Below, one piece after another: positions 8,419 to 16,836 of a stretch of 41,083 nt of DNA; within the stretch, counting starts at the first letter, position 1; each line of letters begins with the position of its first letter. The stretch is from an uncultured Lachnospiraceae bacterium (lineage in GTDB: Bacteria; Bacillota; Clostridia; Lachnospirales; Lachnospiraceae): NCBI GenBank assembly GCA_900548905.1, contig URMK01000063.1:1-41083 (forward strand), given 5' to 3'. The position numbers and the translations under genes were made by a program. Under the pieces are notes generated by a model, which made no database searches, was not told the origin of the DNA, and saw nothing but the letters and a program-made list of their open reading frames with translations.

Positions 8419-8679
8419 ATGAGTCAGTTTATTCATGTTGGATTTGGCAATATTGTAAATACAGCAAAGATTATAGCGGTGGTCAGTCCGGATAGCGCAC
8501 CCATTAAGAGAATGGTGCAGACTGCCAGGGAGGCGGGGACGGCCGTGGACGCAACACAGGGACGAAAGACAAAGGCGGTGCTCGTGATGGAAAACGGCCA
8601 GCTGGTGCTTTCCGCGCTTTTGCCGGAAACCATTGCAAACCGGGCACAGGCCGAACGGGAGGATAATGATGAAGCATAG
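8419..8679 (+). CDS. remA: RemA-type matrix regulator (DUF370)
   Basis: An 86-residue DUF370 protein. B. subtilis RemA is a DNA-binding activator of biofilm matrix operons that forms oligomeric arcs. The core motifs IHVGFGNIVNTAKIIAVVSPDSAPIKR and GRKTKAVLVMENGQ are intact. The start at 8419 is set by GGAGGA (8409-8414). It ends 11 bases inside the gmk start region, indicating translational coupling. Biofilm function in this organism is inferred from the family only. Confidence 0.93.
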   Translation: MSQFIHVGFGNIVNTAKIIAVVSPDSAPIKRMVQTAREAGTAVDATQGRKTKAVLVMENGQLVLSALLPETIANRAQAEREDNDEA

Positions 8680-9301
8680 GGGAATTCTGATTGTCGTTTC
8701 CGGTTTTTCCGGAGCAGGCAAAGGAACCTTGATGAAGGAGCTTATCAATACCTATGACAATTATGCACTTTCGGTATCCATGACCACAAGAAAACCCAGA
8801 GCGGGAGAAGTAGAAGGAAAGTCTTATTTTTTTGTGGATAAGGAAACCTTTGAGCAGACGATTGAAGCGGACGGGCTGATAGAGTATGCCTGCTACTGCG
8901 GCAATTACTACGGGACGCCCAGGGAATATGTGGAGGCCTGCCTGGAAAACGGGCGGGATGTGATACTGGAAATTGAAATCCAGGGAGCCCTTAAGGTGAA
9001 GGATAAATTTCCGGAAACCCTTCTCCTGTTTATTATGCCGCCCAGCGCAAAGGAACTGCGCAGAAGGCTGGAGGGCAGAGGGACGGAGAGTGAAGAAATC
9101 ATCTGCCAGCGGATCAGCCGCGCGGCGGAAGAAGCAGAAGGCATTGAAAATTATGATTATATCATAATCAATGATAAATTGGACGACTGTGTGAAGGAGA
9201 TGCACGGCATCATTAACGCCGCACGCAGAAGCCCGCAGAGAAATAAAGAATTGATAGCTGATATGCGTTCCGAACTGGACGCGTTAGTGAAAGGAGAATG
9301 A
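8669..9301 (+). CDS. gmk: Guanylate kinase
   Basis: Gmk converts GMP and ATP to GDP and ADP, an essential step of guanine nucleotide supply. The 210-residue length is typical. The P-loop GFSGAGKGT lies near residues 10-18, the GMP-binding segment SVSMTTRKPRAGEVEGKSYFFV follows, and EIEIQGALKVK is present. Two ATGs (8666 and 8669) are possible; GGAGG (8658-8662) is 6 bases from the second, which is used here. It overlaps the end of remA and is followed by rpoZ after 3 bases. Confidence 0.96.
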   Translation: MKHRGILIVVSGFSGAGKGTLMKELINTYDNYALSVSMTTRKPRAGEVEGKSYFFVDKETFEQTIEADGLIEYACYCGNYYGTPREYVEACLENGRDVILEIEIQGALKVKDKFPETLLLFIMPPSAKELRRRLEGRGTESEEIICQRISRAAEEAEGIENYDYIIINDKLDDCVKEMHGIINAARRSPQRNKELIADMRSELDALVKGE

Positions 9302-9304
9302 AAC

Positions 9305-9550
9305 ATGTTACATCCCTCTTATACCGATTTAATGAAAGTAGTGAACAGCGATGTGGAGCCCGGCGAAACCAATATAGTCAACAGCCGTTATTCCATCGTT
9401 ATGGCCACTTCAAAAAGGGCAAGGCAGATTATCGGAGGCGATGAGCCGTTGGTAAATATGAAAACAGGCATGAAGCCTTTATCCGTTGCAGTGGAAGAAC
9501 TGAATGAAGGCAAGATTAAGATTCTCGGGGATGAAGAAACAGAAGAGTAA
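9305..9550 (+). CDS. rpoZ: RNA polymerase omega subunit
   Basis: An 81-residue omega subunit, which helps assemble and stabilise RNA polymerase. The conserved SRYSIVMATSKRARQI helix, which binds beta-prime, is present, as is KPLSVAVEELNEGKI. GGAG overlaps the end of gmk. It is the last gene of the yicC cluster before a hairpin at 9567. Confidence 0.95.
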   Translation: MLHPSYTDLMKVVNSDVEPGETNIVNSRYSIVMATSKRARQIIGGDEPLVNMKTGMKPLSVAVEELNEGKIKILGDEETEE

Positions 9551-9566
9551 AATGGGGGAAGGGAGA

Positions 9567-9597
9567 AGAGAAATTGCCGTGTGCATTTCTCTTTTTT
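9567..9597 (+). terminator. Terminator or attenuator between rpoZ and rimO
   Basis: AGAGAAAT (9567-9574) pairs with ATTTCTCT (9585-9592) and is followed by six T. It ends only 12 bases before the rimO start. Confidence 0.7.
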
Positions 9598-9608
9598 CGT
9601 AAAAAAAT

Positions 9609-10946
9609 ATGAAAATTTTATTTATTTCCCTGGGCTGCGATAAAAATCTTGTGGATACCGAGATGATGCTGGGAATGCTGGCGGAAAACGGGCATACCTT
9701 CACGGATGATGAAGCGGAGGCGGAAGCGGCGGTGGTTAATACCTGCTGCTTTATCGGGGACGCCAAGGAAGAAAGTATTAATACCATCCTGGAGATGGCG
9801 GAACTTAAAAAAAGCGGACAGCTGAAGGCACTGATTGTGGCCGGCTGCCTGGCACAACGTTATAAGGAAGAGATACAGACGGAAATACCGGAAGTGGATG
9901 AGATCCTGGGAACGATGGCTATCGACAGTGTGGTGGCGGCTATCGCAGAGGTGACAGGCGGGCAGAAACGCAACCACATTACGGATCCGGATGCGGCACT
10001 GGTTTACGGAAAGCACCGCAGCGTAACGACAGGCGGCCATTTCGCCTATCTGAAAATTGCGGAGGGCTGTGATAAGCGCTGTACCTATTGTATCATCCCC
10101 AAAGTACGTGGGAATTACCGGAGCGTTCCCATGGAGGTTCTGGTAAAGGAAGCGGCAGAGCTGGCGGAAGGCGGGGTAAGGGAACTGATCCTGGTTGCCC
10201 AGGAAACCACCGTTTACGGGAAGGATTTGTATGGCGAAAAAAGGCTGCCCCGGCTGCTTCAGGAGCTGTGCCGTATCCCCGGGCTTTACTGGATCCGCCT
10301 TTTGTATTGCTATCCGGAGGAAATTACGGATGAGCTGATCGAAACCATCAAAAACGAACCGAAGATCTGCCATTATCTGGATATGCCGATCCAGCATGCA
10401 TCGGATCGGATTCTCAGGCAGATGGGCAGGCGTACCAATCAGGCCGAGCTGCGGGAACGCGTCGGGAAACTGCGGGAGGAAATCCCGGATATCTGCCTGC
10501 GCACCACGCTTATCAGCGGTTTCCCCGGTGAAAAACAGGAAGATCATGAAGAATTATATCATTTCGTGGACGAACTGGAATTTGACAGACTTGGGGTATT
10601 TACCTATTCCCTGGAAGAAGGGACGGCCGCCGCACAGATGGAGAACCAGGTACCCCAGGAAATAAAAGAAGAACGCCAGGCAGAGCTTATGGAGCTTCAG
10701 CAGGAAATCGCTTTTGAAAAGGCGGAAAATATGAAGGGCAGGAGGTTTCCTGCCATGATTGAGGGAAAGGTGGACGGGGAGAACGCCTATGTGGCAAGAA
10801 CCTACAAGGACGCGCCGAATGTGGACGGACTGCTGTTTATCAATACCTCAAGGGAGCTGATGACCGGTGATTTCGTGAATGTGTGTATTACGGGATCGTA
10901 TGAATATGATTTGATAGGAGAGCTGGAAGATGAATTTACCGAATAA
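9609..10946 (+). CDS. rimO: Ribosomal protein S12 methylthiotransferase
   Basis: RimO uses two iron-sulfur clusters and S-adenosylmethionine to methylthiolate a conserved Asp of ribosomal protein S12. The 445-residue protein has the MTTase N-domain Cys residues in SLGCDKN, NTCCF and VAGCLAQ, the radical-SAM motif C154-x3-C158-x2-C161, and a C-terminal TRAM-like region. The start is fixed by the family-typical MKILFISLGCDKN, but no Shine-Dalgarno is visible: the 12 bases before ATG are nearly all A/T and follow a terminator-like hairpin. It overlaps pgsA by 17 bases. Confidence 0.95.
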   Translation: MKILFISLGCDKNLVDTEMMLGMLAENGHTFTDDEAEAEAAVVNTCCFIGDAKEESINTILEMAELKKSGQLKALIVAGCLAQRYKEEIQTEIPEVDEILGTMAIDSVVAAIAEVTGGQKRNHITDPDAALVYGKHRSVTTGGHFAYLKIAEGCDKRCTYCIIPKVRGNYRSVPMEVLVKEAAELAEGGVRELILVAQETTVYGKDLYGEKRLPRLLQELCRIPGLYWIRLLYCYPEEITDELIETIKNEPKICHYLDMPIQHASDRILRQMGRRTNQAELRERVGKLREEIPDICLRTTLISGFPGEKQEDHEELYHFVDELEFDRLGVFTYSLEEGTAAAQMENQVPQEIKEERQAELMELQQEIAFEKAENMKGRRFPAMIEGKVDGENAYVARTYKDAPNVDGLLFINTSRELMTGDFVNVCITGSYEYDLIGELEDEFTE

Positions 10947-11469
10947 GCTGACAATAGTGAGAATGATAATGATAATACCCTTTGTGGTTTTTATGCTGGT
11001 TCCCATAGGAGGGGCCGGTGTGGCGAAATGGATCGCCCTGGCCTTGTTTGTAATAGCCAGCCTCACCGATTTGCTGGATGGCAAGATTGCCAGAAAATAT
11101 AATCTGGTGACAACCTTCGGGAAATTCATGGATCCCCTGGCGGATAAGCTTCTTGTCTGCTCCGCGATGATCTGTCTGGTGGAGATGGGAAAAATCCCTT
11201 CATGGATCGTCATAATCATCATCAGCAGGGAATTCATTATCAGCGGTTTCCGGCTTGTGGCGTCGGATAACGGCGTTGTTATTGCGGCAAGCTACTGGGG
11301 TAAATTCAAAACCACCTTCCAGATGGTGATGATTATCCTGATGATTGCTGATATCCAGGCACTTTCCCTGGTAACCGCCATTGTGATGTGGATTGCATTG
11401 ATACTCACGGTAATTTCACTGGTAGACTATCTGGTTAAGAACAAAGATTGCCTGGCTGACCAGAAGTAA
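10930..11469 (+). CDS. pgsA: CDP-diacylglycerol-glycerol-3-phosphate phosphatidyltransferase
   Basis: PgsA makes phosphatidylglycerol phosphate from CDP-diacylglycerol and glycerol-3-phosphate at the inner face of the membrane. The 179-residue protein has the full CDP-alcohol phosphotransferase signature: D47, D50-G51, A54-R55, G64, D68, D72 with exact spacing. About four to six hydrophobic segments surround it. AGGAGAG precedes the ATG by 7 bases, inside the end of rimO, so the two are coupled. cinA follows after 16 bases. Confidence 0.95.
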   Translation: MNLPNKLTIVRMIMIIPFVVFMLVPIGGAGVAKWIALALFVIASLTDLLDGKIARKYNLVTTFGKFMDPLADKLLVCSAMICLVEMGKIPSWIVIIIISREFIISGFRLVASDNGVVIAASYWGKFKTTFQMVMIILMIADIQALSLVTAIVMWIALILTVISLVDYLVKNKDCLADQK

Positions 11470-11485
11470 AGAAAAGAGGTTCGGT

Positions 11486-12757
11486 ATGGTAGTAGAATTA
11501 ATTTCAGTAGGGACGGAGCTTCTGCTCGGGAACATCGTCAACACCAATGCAGCGTATCTGGCGGAAAAATGTGCGGGGCTGGGTTTGTCCTGCTATTATC
11601 AGACAGTGGTGGGCGATAACCGGGAAAGGCTGGCCGGAGTGATGCGCACGGCGCTGGAGCGGTCTGATATTTTGATTCTCACAGGAGGACTTGGGCCTAC
11701 GCAGGATGATCTGACGAAGGAGACGGCAGCGGACGTGTGGAACAGGGAGCTAAAAATGGACGGCCATTCCCTGGAGCGGATCGAAGCTTTTTTCAAAGAG
11801 CGGAATCTGGAAATGACGGACAATAATAAGAAACAGGCTCTTGTGCCGGAGGGTGCCCTCGTGGTTGATAATGACAACGGAACGGCTCCGGGGCTTATCC
11901 TTACGGAAGGGGAGAAGCGTATGATTCTGCTTCCCGGACCTCCGAATGAACTGAAGCCCATGTTTGAAAACAGTATAGCCCCCTATCTTACCGGACTGGA
12001 GAATCCGCTTGAACCTGGTATTATTTTCTCCAGGACAGTGAAAATCTGCGGAATGGGGGAAAGTAAGGTGGAAAGCCTGATCACGGATTTGGAAAATATG
12101 GAAAATCCCACAGTCGCCCCTTATGCCAAGACCGGAGAGGTTCATCTGCGGGTTACGGCTCGTGCGGCAGATGAGAAAGAGGCCAAAAGAAAAGTGAAGC
12201 CGGTGGTGAAGGAACTGAAATCCCGTTTCGGCAGCGCGGTGTATACCACGGAGGAAGAGGTCTCCCTGGAGGGAGCGGTGGTGGATTTGCTTCTTGCAAA
12301 TGAACTTACGGTTTCCACCATTGAATCCTGCACAGGGGGAATGCTTGCCGCCAGACTGATTAACATACCAGGAGTTTCCGAGGTGTTCAAGTCCGGTTAT
12401 ATTACCTATTCAAATAAAGCGAAAAGGAAAATAGCCGGCGTGAAAAAAGGAACCCTGGACAAATACGGAGCGGTAAGCCCCCAGACAGCCAAGGAGATGG
12501 CGAGAGGGACGGCGCTGCTCACCAAAGCGGATGTCACTTTTTCCATAACGGGGATTGCAGGACCGGATGGCGGAAGCCAGGAGAAACCGGTTGGACTGGT
12601 GTATATGGGCTGTTATGTCTGCGGGACCACGCAGGTCAGGGAATTCCATTTCAGCGGAAACAGGGCTAAAATAAGGGAAACGGCGGTATCCGCCGCTTTA
12701 ACCATGATGAGACAGTGCATTTTGGAATATTACAGTCAGAAGACGTTTGGAAAATAA
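11486..12757 (+). CDS. cinA: CinA: competence/damage protein with nicotinamide-nucleotide amidase domain
   Basis: A 423-residue two-domain protein. Residues 1-170 form the MoaB/MogA-like domain (MVVELISVGTELLLGNIVN, then LTGGLGPTQDDLTKE). The C-terminal part from about residue 255 is the PncC amidase domain, with the catalytic Ser in TIESCTGGMLAARL, then FKSGYITYSNKAK and GIAGPDGG. The family recycles NMN to nicotinate mononucleotide and also carries a pyrophosphatase activity. In Firmicutes cinA commonly lies directly before recA; here a membrane protein gene and 500 noncoding bases separate them. AAGAGG lies just upstream of the start. Confidence 0.95.
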   Translation: MVVELISVGTELLLGNIVNTNAAYLAEKCAGLGLSCYYQTVVGDNRERLAGVMRTALERSDILILTGGLGPTQDDLTKETAADVWNRELKMDGHSLERIEAFFKERNLEMTDNNKKQALVPEGALVVDNDNGTAPGLILTEGEKRMILLPGPPNELKPMFENSIAPYLTGLENPLEPGIIFSRTVKICGMGESKVESLITDLENMENPTVAPYAKTGEVHLRVTARAADEKEAKRKVKPVVKELKSRFGSAVYTTEEEVSLEGAVVDLLLANELTVSTIESCTGGMLAARLINIPGVSEVFKSGYITYSNKAKRKIAGVKKGTLDKYGAVSPQTAKEMARGTALLTKADVTFSITGIAGPDGGSQEKPVGLVYMGCYVCGTTQVREFHFSGNRAKIRETAVSAALTMMRQCILEYYSQKTFGK

Positions 12758-12823
12758 GTGTAGGACCCGCCCTGCAAAAAAGAGCTTTCGGCATGAATTC
12801 TGCCTGAGCATGGAGGAAATAGT

Positions 12824-14392
12824 ATGTACGAGGATGAAGAATATGGTTTCTGCCCGGAATGCGGGGCGTTGATGAAAAACGGCGTCTGCATCAGCTGCGG
12901 ATACGACAGAAATAAAAAAGAAACGGATTCTCTTTTTAATACGGCTGAGGAAAACGGGGAATTACCGGCGGAGGAAAGCCGGGAAGAGGGCGCGGGAGAT
13001 CCGGCAGAGAAAAGCGCAGCCGGTGAGGGGCCTTTATCCGGCGAATCCCAAATACCTGACGGGCAGGTTGTGTACGGAGGAGAAAATGCTTCCTGTAACG
13101 TGCAGAATCCTTCCGGTGATTCACAGAACGTTTCCGGCGGGACGCAGAATCCTTCCTCTGGATCACAGAACTATGGTCCACAGAATGTCCCGTATGGTGC
13201 GCAGAACAGCCCTTACGGTTCACAGAATACATCTTATGGCCCGCAGAACGCCCAATATGGGCCGCAAAACGCCCAATATGGCCCGCAGAACGTTCCTCCC
13301 TACGGACAGCAGGGACAGCAGAATGTGCCGCCCTACGGCCCGCAAAACGGCTCCTACGGGATGCCCGGGGCTCAGAACGGCTCCTATGGCACACCCTATG
13401 GGCAAACGGGAGGGTACCAGGGACAGATCCCGCCTTATCCCCCTTACGGCGCTTATCCTGGCGGTCCCCAGAAACGGAATAACGGACGGACCTTGGCGGC
13501 GGTTATCATTGCAGTTATAGCGGTTCTTCTTTGTATTGTCCTGGTGCTTGTATATGTGATTGTGCGGGGGACGGTGAAGGAAGCCGGAAGCGGCCTGTCC
13601 AATTACAAGGGAGTGTATGGCAGTGCGGAAACGGCAGAGCCGGAGAGCCGCCCGGAAGAGAACGGAGGGTATGACGAGAAGGGAGAGAATTACGGCGGAT
13701 ATGAATCCGAACCGGAAGAAGAGGATTATATTCCTAGCCCTGCGGATGATTACTATGTCACGCTTGCCGATTCCATCCGAAATGATCTCAGCTACACCGT
13801 AGAATGGGAAGAATATGATTATGTGGATGATGAAACCGGGGCAACCACCCAGGGAAGATATCCGCAGCTGAAGGGCGGAAACATTCCTCATCTTGATGAA
13901 TTAAATGAAGAAATCAAGTATGAGGCTACCTATTACAGCAATCTTTATGGGTATTACAGGCAGCAGCAGGAGGAAGAGGATCTGTATTACGCTTCCGCCA
14001 GCCAGGGCTATGTAACCTATATGGATGAAGAAAAAATAAGCATTGTACTCAGGGAATCCTATGCCATGAATATGGAGTCCTATATTTCCCTTTACAGTAT
14101 AAATATAGATTTGGTCAGCGGCGAACTCATGGACAACGGGCAGATGATTGAGTATACGCCGCAGCTTGCCGAAGCGTTCCGCGAACAGGATGCCTACCAG
14201 AACGGGACGGCCCAGGCGGTGGAGGAAATGACCGATGAACAGCTGCAGGATTTCCTGTCGGATTCCGATACCAATATTATTTTCTATACGCCCGTGGGCC
14301 TGGAAATCGGATTTAATTATACTACAAGTACCAGCAGCGGATGGGTTACAGCCACAATCAAGGAATACGAACGTTATATGAAAAAAATCTAG
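12824..14392 (+). CDS. Zinc-ribbon, Gln/Asn/Tyr/Pro-repeat membrane protein with DUF3298-like exterior
   Basis: A 522-residue protein of unknown function with four clear parts. A zinc ribbon (C10, C13, C22, C25) opens it. An acidic segment is followed by a long low-complexity region of YGPQN/YGAQN-type repeats (about 85-215). A single hydrophobic helix spans about 222-248. An acidic, Tyr-rich linker then leads to a globular C-terminus from about 305, whose strands (FRYPQ-like GRYPQLKGGN, LDELNEEIKYEA, ISIVLRESYAM, SLYSINIDLVSGELM) resemble DUF3298-type domains. The ribbon would be cytosolic and the C-terminus outside. GGAGGAA precedes the ATG. No enzyme motif is visible. Confidence 0.8.
   Translation: MYEDEEYGFCPECGALMKNGVCISCGYDRNKKETDSLFNTAEENGELPAEESREEGAGDPAEKSAAGEGPLSGESQIPDGQVVYGGENASCNVQNPSGDSQNVSGGTQNPSSGSQNYGPQNVPYGAQNSPYGSQNTSYGPQNAQYGPQNAQYGPQNVPPYGQQGQQNVPPYGPQNGSYGMPGAQNGSYGTPYGQTGGYQGQIPPYPPYGAYPGGPQKRNNGRTLAAVIIAVIAVLLCIVLVLVYVIVRGTVKEAGSGLSNYKGVYGSAETAEPESRPEENGGYDEKGENYGGYESEPEEEDYIPSPADDYYVTLADSIRNDLSYTVEWEEYDYVDDETGATTQGRYPQLKGGNIPHLDELNEEIKYEATYYSNLYGYYRQQQEEEDLYYASASQGYVTYMDEEKISIVLRESYAMNMESYISLYSINIDLVSGELMDNGQMIEYTPQLAEAFREQDAYQNGTAQAVEEMTDEQLQDFLSDSDTNIIFYTPVGLEIGFNYTTSTSSGWVTATIKEYERYMKKI
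13140..13440 (+). repeat. Degenerate pentapeptide-coding repeats
   Basis: Runs of CCGCAGAAC/CACAGAAC alternating with TATGG blocks encode the (Y-G-x-Q-N) repeats of the zinc-ribbon protein. Confidence 0.75.
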
Positions 14393-14436
14393 CGCCGGAA
14401 AGCATGTCTGTCTGCAGGACGTGTCCGGACGGCGGT

Positions 14437-14479
14437 CAAAACGGTTCCGGGGCGGCAGCCAGGGGCCGTTTTGCTTTTC
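14437..14479 (+). terminator. Terminator after the zinc-ribbon gene
   Basis: CAAAACGG (14437-14444) pairs with CCGTTTTG (14466-14473), with a G/C-rich interior and a CTTTTCT tail. A perfect CGGAAC/GTTCCG mini-hairpin follows at 14481-14496. Confidence 0.7.
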
Positions 14480-14821
14480 TCGGAACCAAAGTTCCGCAGC
14501 GCGGCATCTGCTGTTTTTCTTACGCTGATAACCACAGGCAGGCCGGAAAACAGGCAGTCTGCTTCCCCTTTTATCCGGAACAGGCGTACAGGCATACATA
14601 CCGTACTTTTAGGTGGAATTTCCCGCACGTCTGTGTTACAATCATAACAGCATATCTTAGCTGAAGGCGCTTCGTTCCCGGAGTTGCCTTGTCTGTTACA
14701 TCTGCTTTGCATATCAGGCATTTCGCCCATAATTTCAAAGCAAATACATAAGGAAGGAGGGATGCCTGTGAGGGAGTTTTATCGGACACCGGATTTTATA
14801 TACTGATTATAAAGTTGGGAA
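14480..14821. other. Noncoding region upstream of recA
   Basis: About 340 bases with no convincing gene. It holds a CGGAAC/GTTCCG hairpin, several CAGGC words between 14535 and 14600, and a well-placed AGGAAGGAGG (14751-14760). That site could translate a 12-codon frame from GTG 14768 (VREFYRTPDFIY). A TTGCAT/CATAAT pair (14707-14733, 15-base spacer) could transcribe it. Confidence 0.35.
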
Positions 14822-14850
14822 TTGACAAATACGAACAGATGTTTTATTAT
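14822..14850 (+). promoter_or_regulatory. SigA-type recA promoter
   Basis: Consensus TTGACA (14822-14827), a 17-base spacer and TATTAT (14845-14850). Confidence 0.9.
14832..14845. promoter_or_regulatory. LexA (DinR) box 1
   Basis: CGAACAGATGTTTT fits the Firmicute consensus CGAACnnnnGTTCG with right-arm mismatches. It fills the spacer between -35 and -10, so bound LexA would block RNA polymerase. Confidence 0.75.
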
Positions 14851-14858
14851 ATGAAAAG

Positions 14859-14872
14859 AGAACATTTGTTCT
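14859..14872. promoter_or_regulatory. LexA (DinR) box 2
   Basis: AGAACATTTGTTCT is a symmetric GAAC-n4-GTTC site just downstream of the expected transcript start. Confidence 0.85.
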
Positions 14873-14891
14873 GGAAGAGAAGGAGAAAACA

Positions 14892-16004
14892 ATGGAAAAA
14901 GAAGAAAAATTAAAAGCACTTGATGCCGCGTTATCACAGATTGAGAAGCAGTTCGGAAAGGGTGCTGTAATGAAGCTGGGGGATCCTTCCACACAGATGA
15001 ATGTGGAGACGATACCCACAGGGTCTTTAAGCCTTGATATCGCGCTGGGCCTGGGAGGCATTCCCAGGGGAAGAATTGTTGAGATATACGGACCGGAATC
15101 CAGTGGTAAGACTACGGTCACTTTACATATGATTGCTGAGGTACAGAGAAGAGGCGGAATTGCCGGCTTTATTGATGCGGAGCATGCGCTGGATCCTGTC
15201 TATGCCAAGAACATCGGCGTGGATATTGACAACCTTTATATCTCTCAGCCGGATAACGGCGAACAGGCTCTGGAAATTACGGAGACGATGGTGCGTTCCG
15301 GTGCGATTGATGTTGTTGTAGTGGACTCCGTGGCAGCTTTGGTTCCCAAGGCCGAGATTGACGGGGACATGGGGGACAGCCACGTAGGTCTGCAGGCCAG
15401 GCTGATGTCCCAGGCCCTCAGAAAGCTGACGGCGGTAATCAGCAAGTCCAACTGTACGGTTATTTTTATCAACCAGCTGCGTGAAAAGGTGGGTATTATG
15501 TTCGGTAATCCCGAGACTACCACCGGCGGACGTGCACTGAAATTTTATTCCACCATCCGTCTGGATGTCAGAAGGATCGAATCCCTGAAGCAGGGCGGGG
15601 AAGTGGTTGGTAACCGTACCCGTGTCAAGGTGGTTAAGAATAAGATCGCTCCTCCGTTCAAGGAAGCGGAATTTGATATCATGTTCGGTGAGGGGATCTC
15701 CAGAGTGGGTGATATTCTGGATTTGGCAGCCAATCTGAATATTGTAAACAAGAGCGGCGCCTGGTTTGCCTATGAAGGAAATAAAATCGGCCAGGGCCGG
15801 GAGAATGCAAAGAACTTCCTGAAAGAGAATACAGCCATCTGTGATGAAATCGAACGGAAGGTGCGTTCTCATTATGAGCTTGACGGGAAGAAGACAGAAG
15901 AAGAACCCGTCAAGAAGGCGGGGGCAGCGAAGGATGCTGCGGATGGTAAAGCGCCAAAAGAAGGAAAAGAACCTGCTAAGGCCAAGGACGCGGAAAAGGC
16001 CTGA
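14892..16004 (+). CDS. recA: Recombinase RecA
   Basis: RecA forms ATP-dependent filaments on single-stranded DNA for strand exchange and triggers LexA self-cleavage. The 370-residue protein has the P-loop GPESSGKTT (67-75), the NQLREKVGIMFG region with loop L2 and the standard C-terminal domain. A Lys/Ala/Glu-rich tail of about 40 residues extends beyond the core. AAGGAGAAA precedes the ATG. Two LexA boxes flank the -10, so SOS induction is expected. recX follows after 8 bases. Confidence 0.98.
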   Translation: MEKEEKLKALDAALSQIEKQFGKGAVMKLGDPSTQMNVETIPTGSLSLDIALGLGGIPRGRIVEIYGPESSGKTTVTLHMIAEVQRRGGIAGFIDAEHALDPVYAKNIGVDIDNLYISQPDNGEQALEITETMVRSGAIDVVVVDSVAALVPKAEIDGDMGDSHVGLQARLMSQALRKLTAVISKSNCTVIFINQLREKVGIMFGNPETTTGGRALKFYSTIRLDVRRIESLKQGGEVVGNRTRVKVVKNKIAPPFKEAEFDIMFGEGISRVGDILDLAANLNIVNKSGAWFAYEGNKIGQGRENAKNFLKENTAICDEIERKVRSHYELDGKKTEEEPVKKAGAAKDAADGKAPKEGKEPAKAKDAEKA

Positions 16005-16012
16005 GGGACAGA

Positions 16013-16657
16013 GTGAAAATGGTTATTTCAAAAATAGAACCAGTTAATAAAACAAAATATGCGGTCAGTATTGACGGAGAATTCGCCTTTGTATTATACA
16101 AAGGCGAACTTCATAAATACGGCATTTCCGATAACCGGGAGCTGGCACAGGATGTATATGATGAAATTATGGAACATGTGCTTCCCAAAAGGGCTAAACT
16201 GCGCTGCATGAATCTGCTGAAGTCCAGAGAATATACCAGACAGCAGATGGAGGACAAGCTCCGCCAGGGAAAATATCCGCCGTCAGTAGTAGCAGAAGCC
16301 ATAGCCTATGTGGAGTCCTTCGGATATATCGACGATGCGGCATATGCCAGACGCTATGTGTCCGCCTACATGGAACGCAAAAGCCGCAGATGTATGGAAG
16401 ATGAGCTGCGGCGCAAAGGGATCGACAGAAACTGTATTGAAGAAGCCATGCGTACCGTTCAGGAGGAAGATGGGCTTCAGGATGAGGAAGCGATGATCAA
16501 AGAGCTGCTGAAAAAGAAGCATTATGACGCAGAACATGCCGATTTAAAGGAAAAAAGACGGGTGCAGGCCTTTTTATACCGGAAAGGTTTTTCGCCCGAT
16601 AAGATACGCAGAGCCATGAATTGTGAGGATTGCGGAGCGGAAAACTCCTGGGAATAG
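16013..16657 (+). CDS. recX: RecA regulator RecX
   Basis: RecX binds RecA filaments and modulates their assembly. The 214-residue protein shows the family's repeated three-helix units (RCMNLLKSREYTRQQMEDKL, YVESFGYIDDAAYARRYV, then ...LRRKGI), and a C-terminal KGFSPDKIRRAM unit. The start is GTG 16013 or ATG 16019; GAGGGA (16003-16008) suits the GTG. It is cotranscribed with recA. Confidence 0.9.
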   Translation: MKMVISKIEPVNKTKYAVSIDGEFAFVLYKGELHKYGISDNRELAQDVYDEIMEHVLPKRAKLRCMNLLKSREYTRQQMEDKLRQGKYPPSVVAEAIAYVESFGYIDDAAYARRYVSAYMERKSRRCMEDELRRKGIDRNCIEEAMRTVQEEDGLQDEEAMIKELLKKKHYDAEHADLKEKRRVQAFLYRKGFSPDKIRRAMNCEDCGAENSWE

Positions 16658-16709
16658 CAGGTAATCTTGTGCAAAAGTTATGAAAATTGGTGAGAATATG
16701 CTTTTCTAC

Positions 16710-16738
16710 TTGACATAATACCTGTTATTTATTAAAAT
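16710..16738 (+). promoter_or_regulatory. SigA-type promoter of rny
   Basis: Consensus TTGACA (16710-16715), a 17-base spacer and TAAAAT (16733-16738), giving a leader of about 95 bases. The leader contains an AGAATGT/ACATTCT hairpin at 16763-16787. Confidence 0.85.
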
Positions 16739-16836
16739 TGAAGTGTTGTAAAATCGCTTATAAGAATGTTTGGCGTACATACATTCTATAACAGATATTC
16801 GCACAATGAAAATTTAATAAGGAGGTGCTCCTGTCT

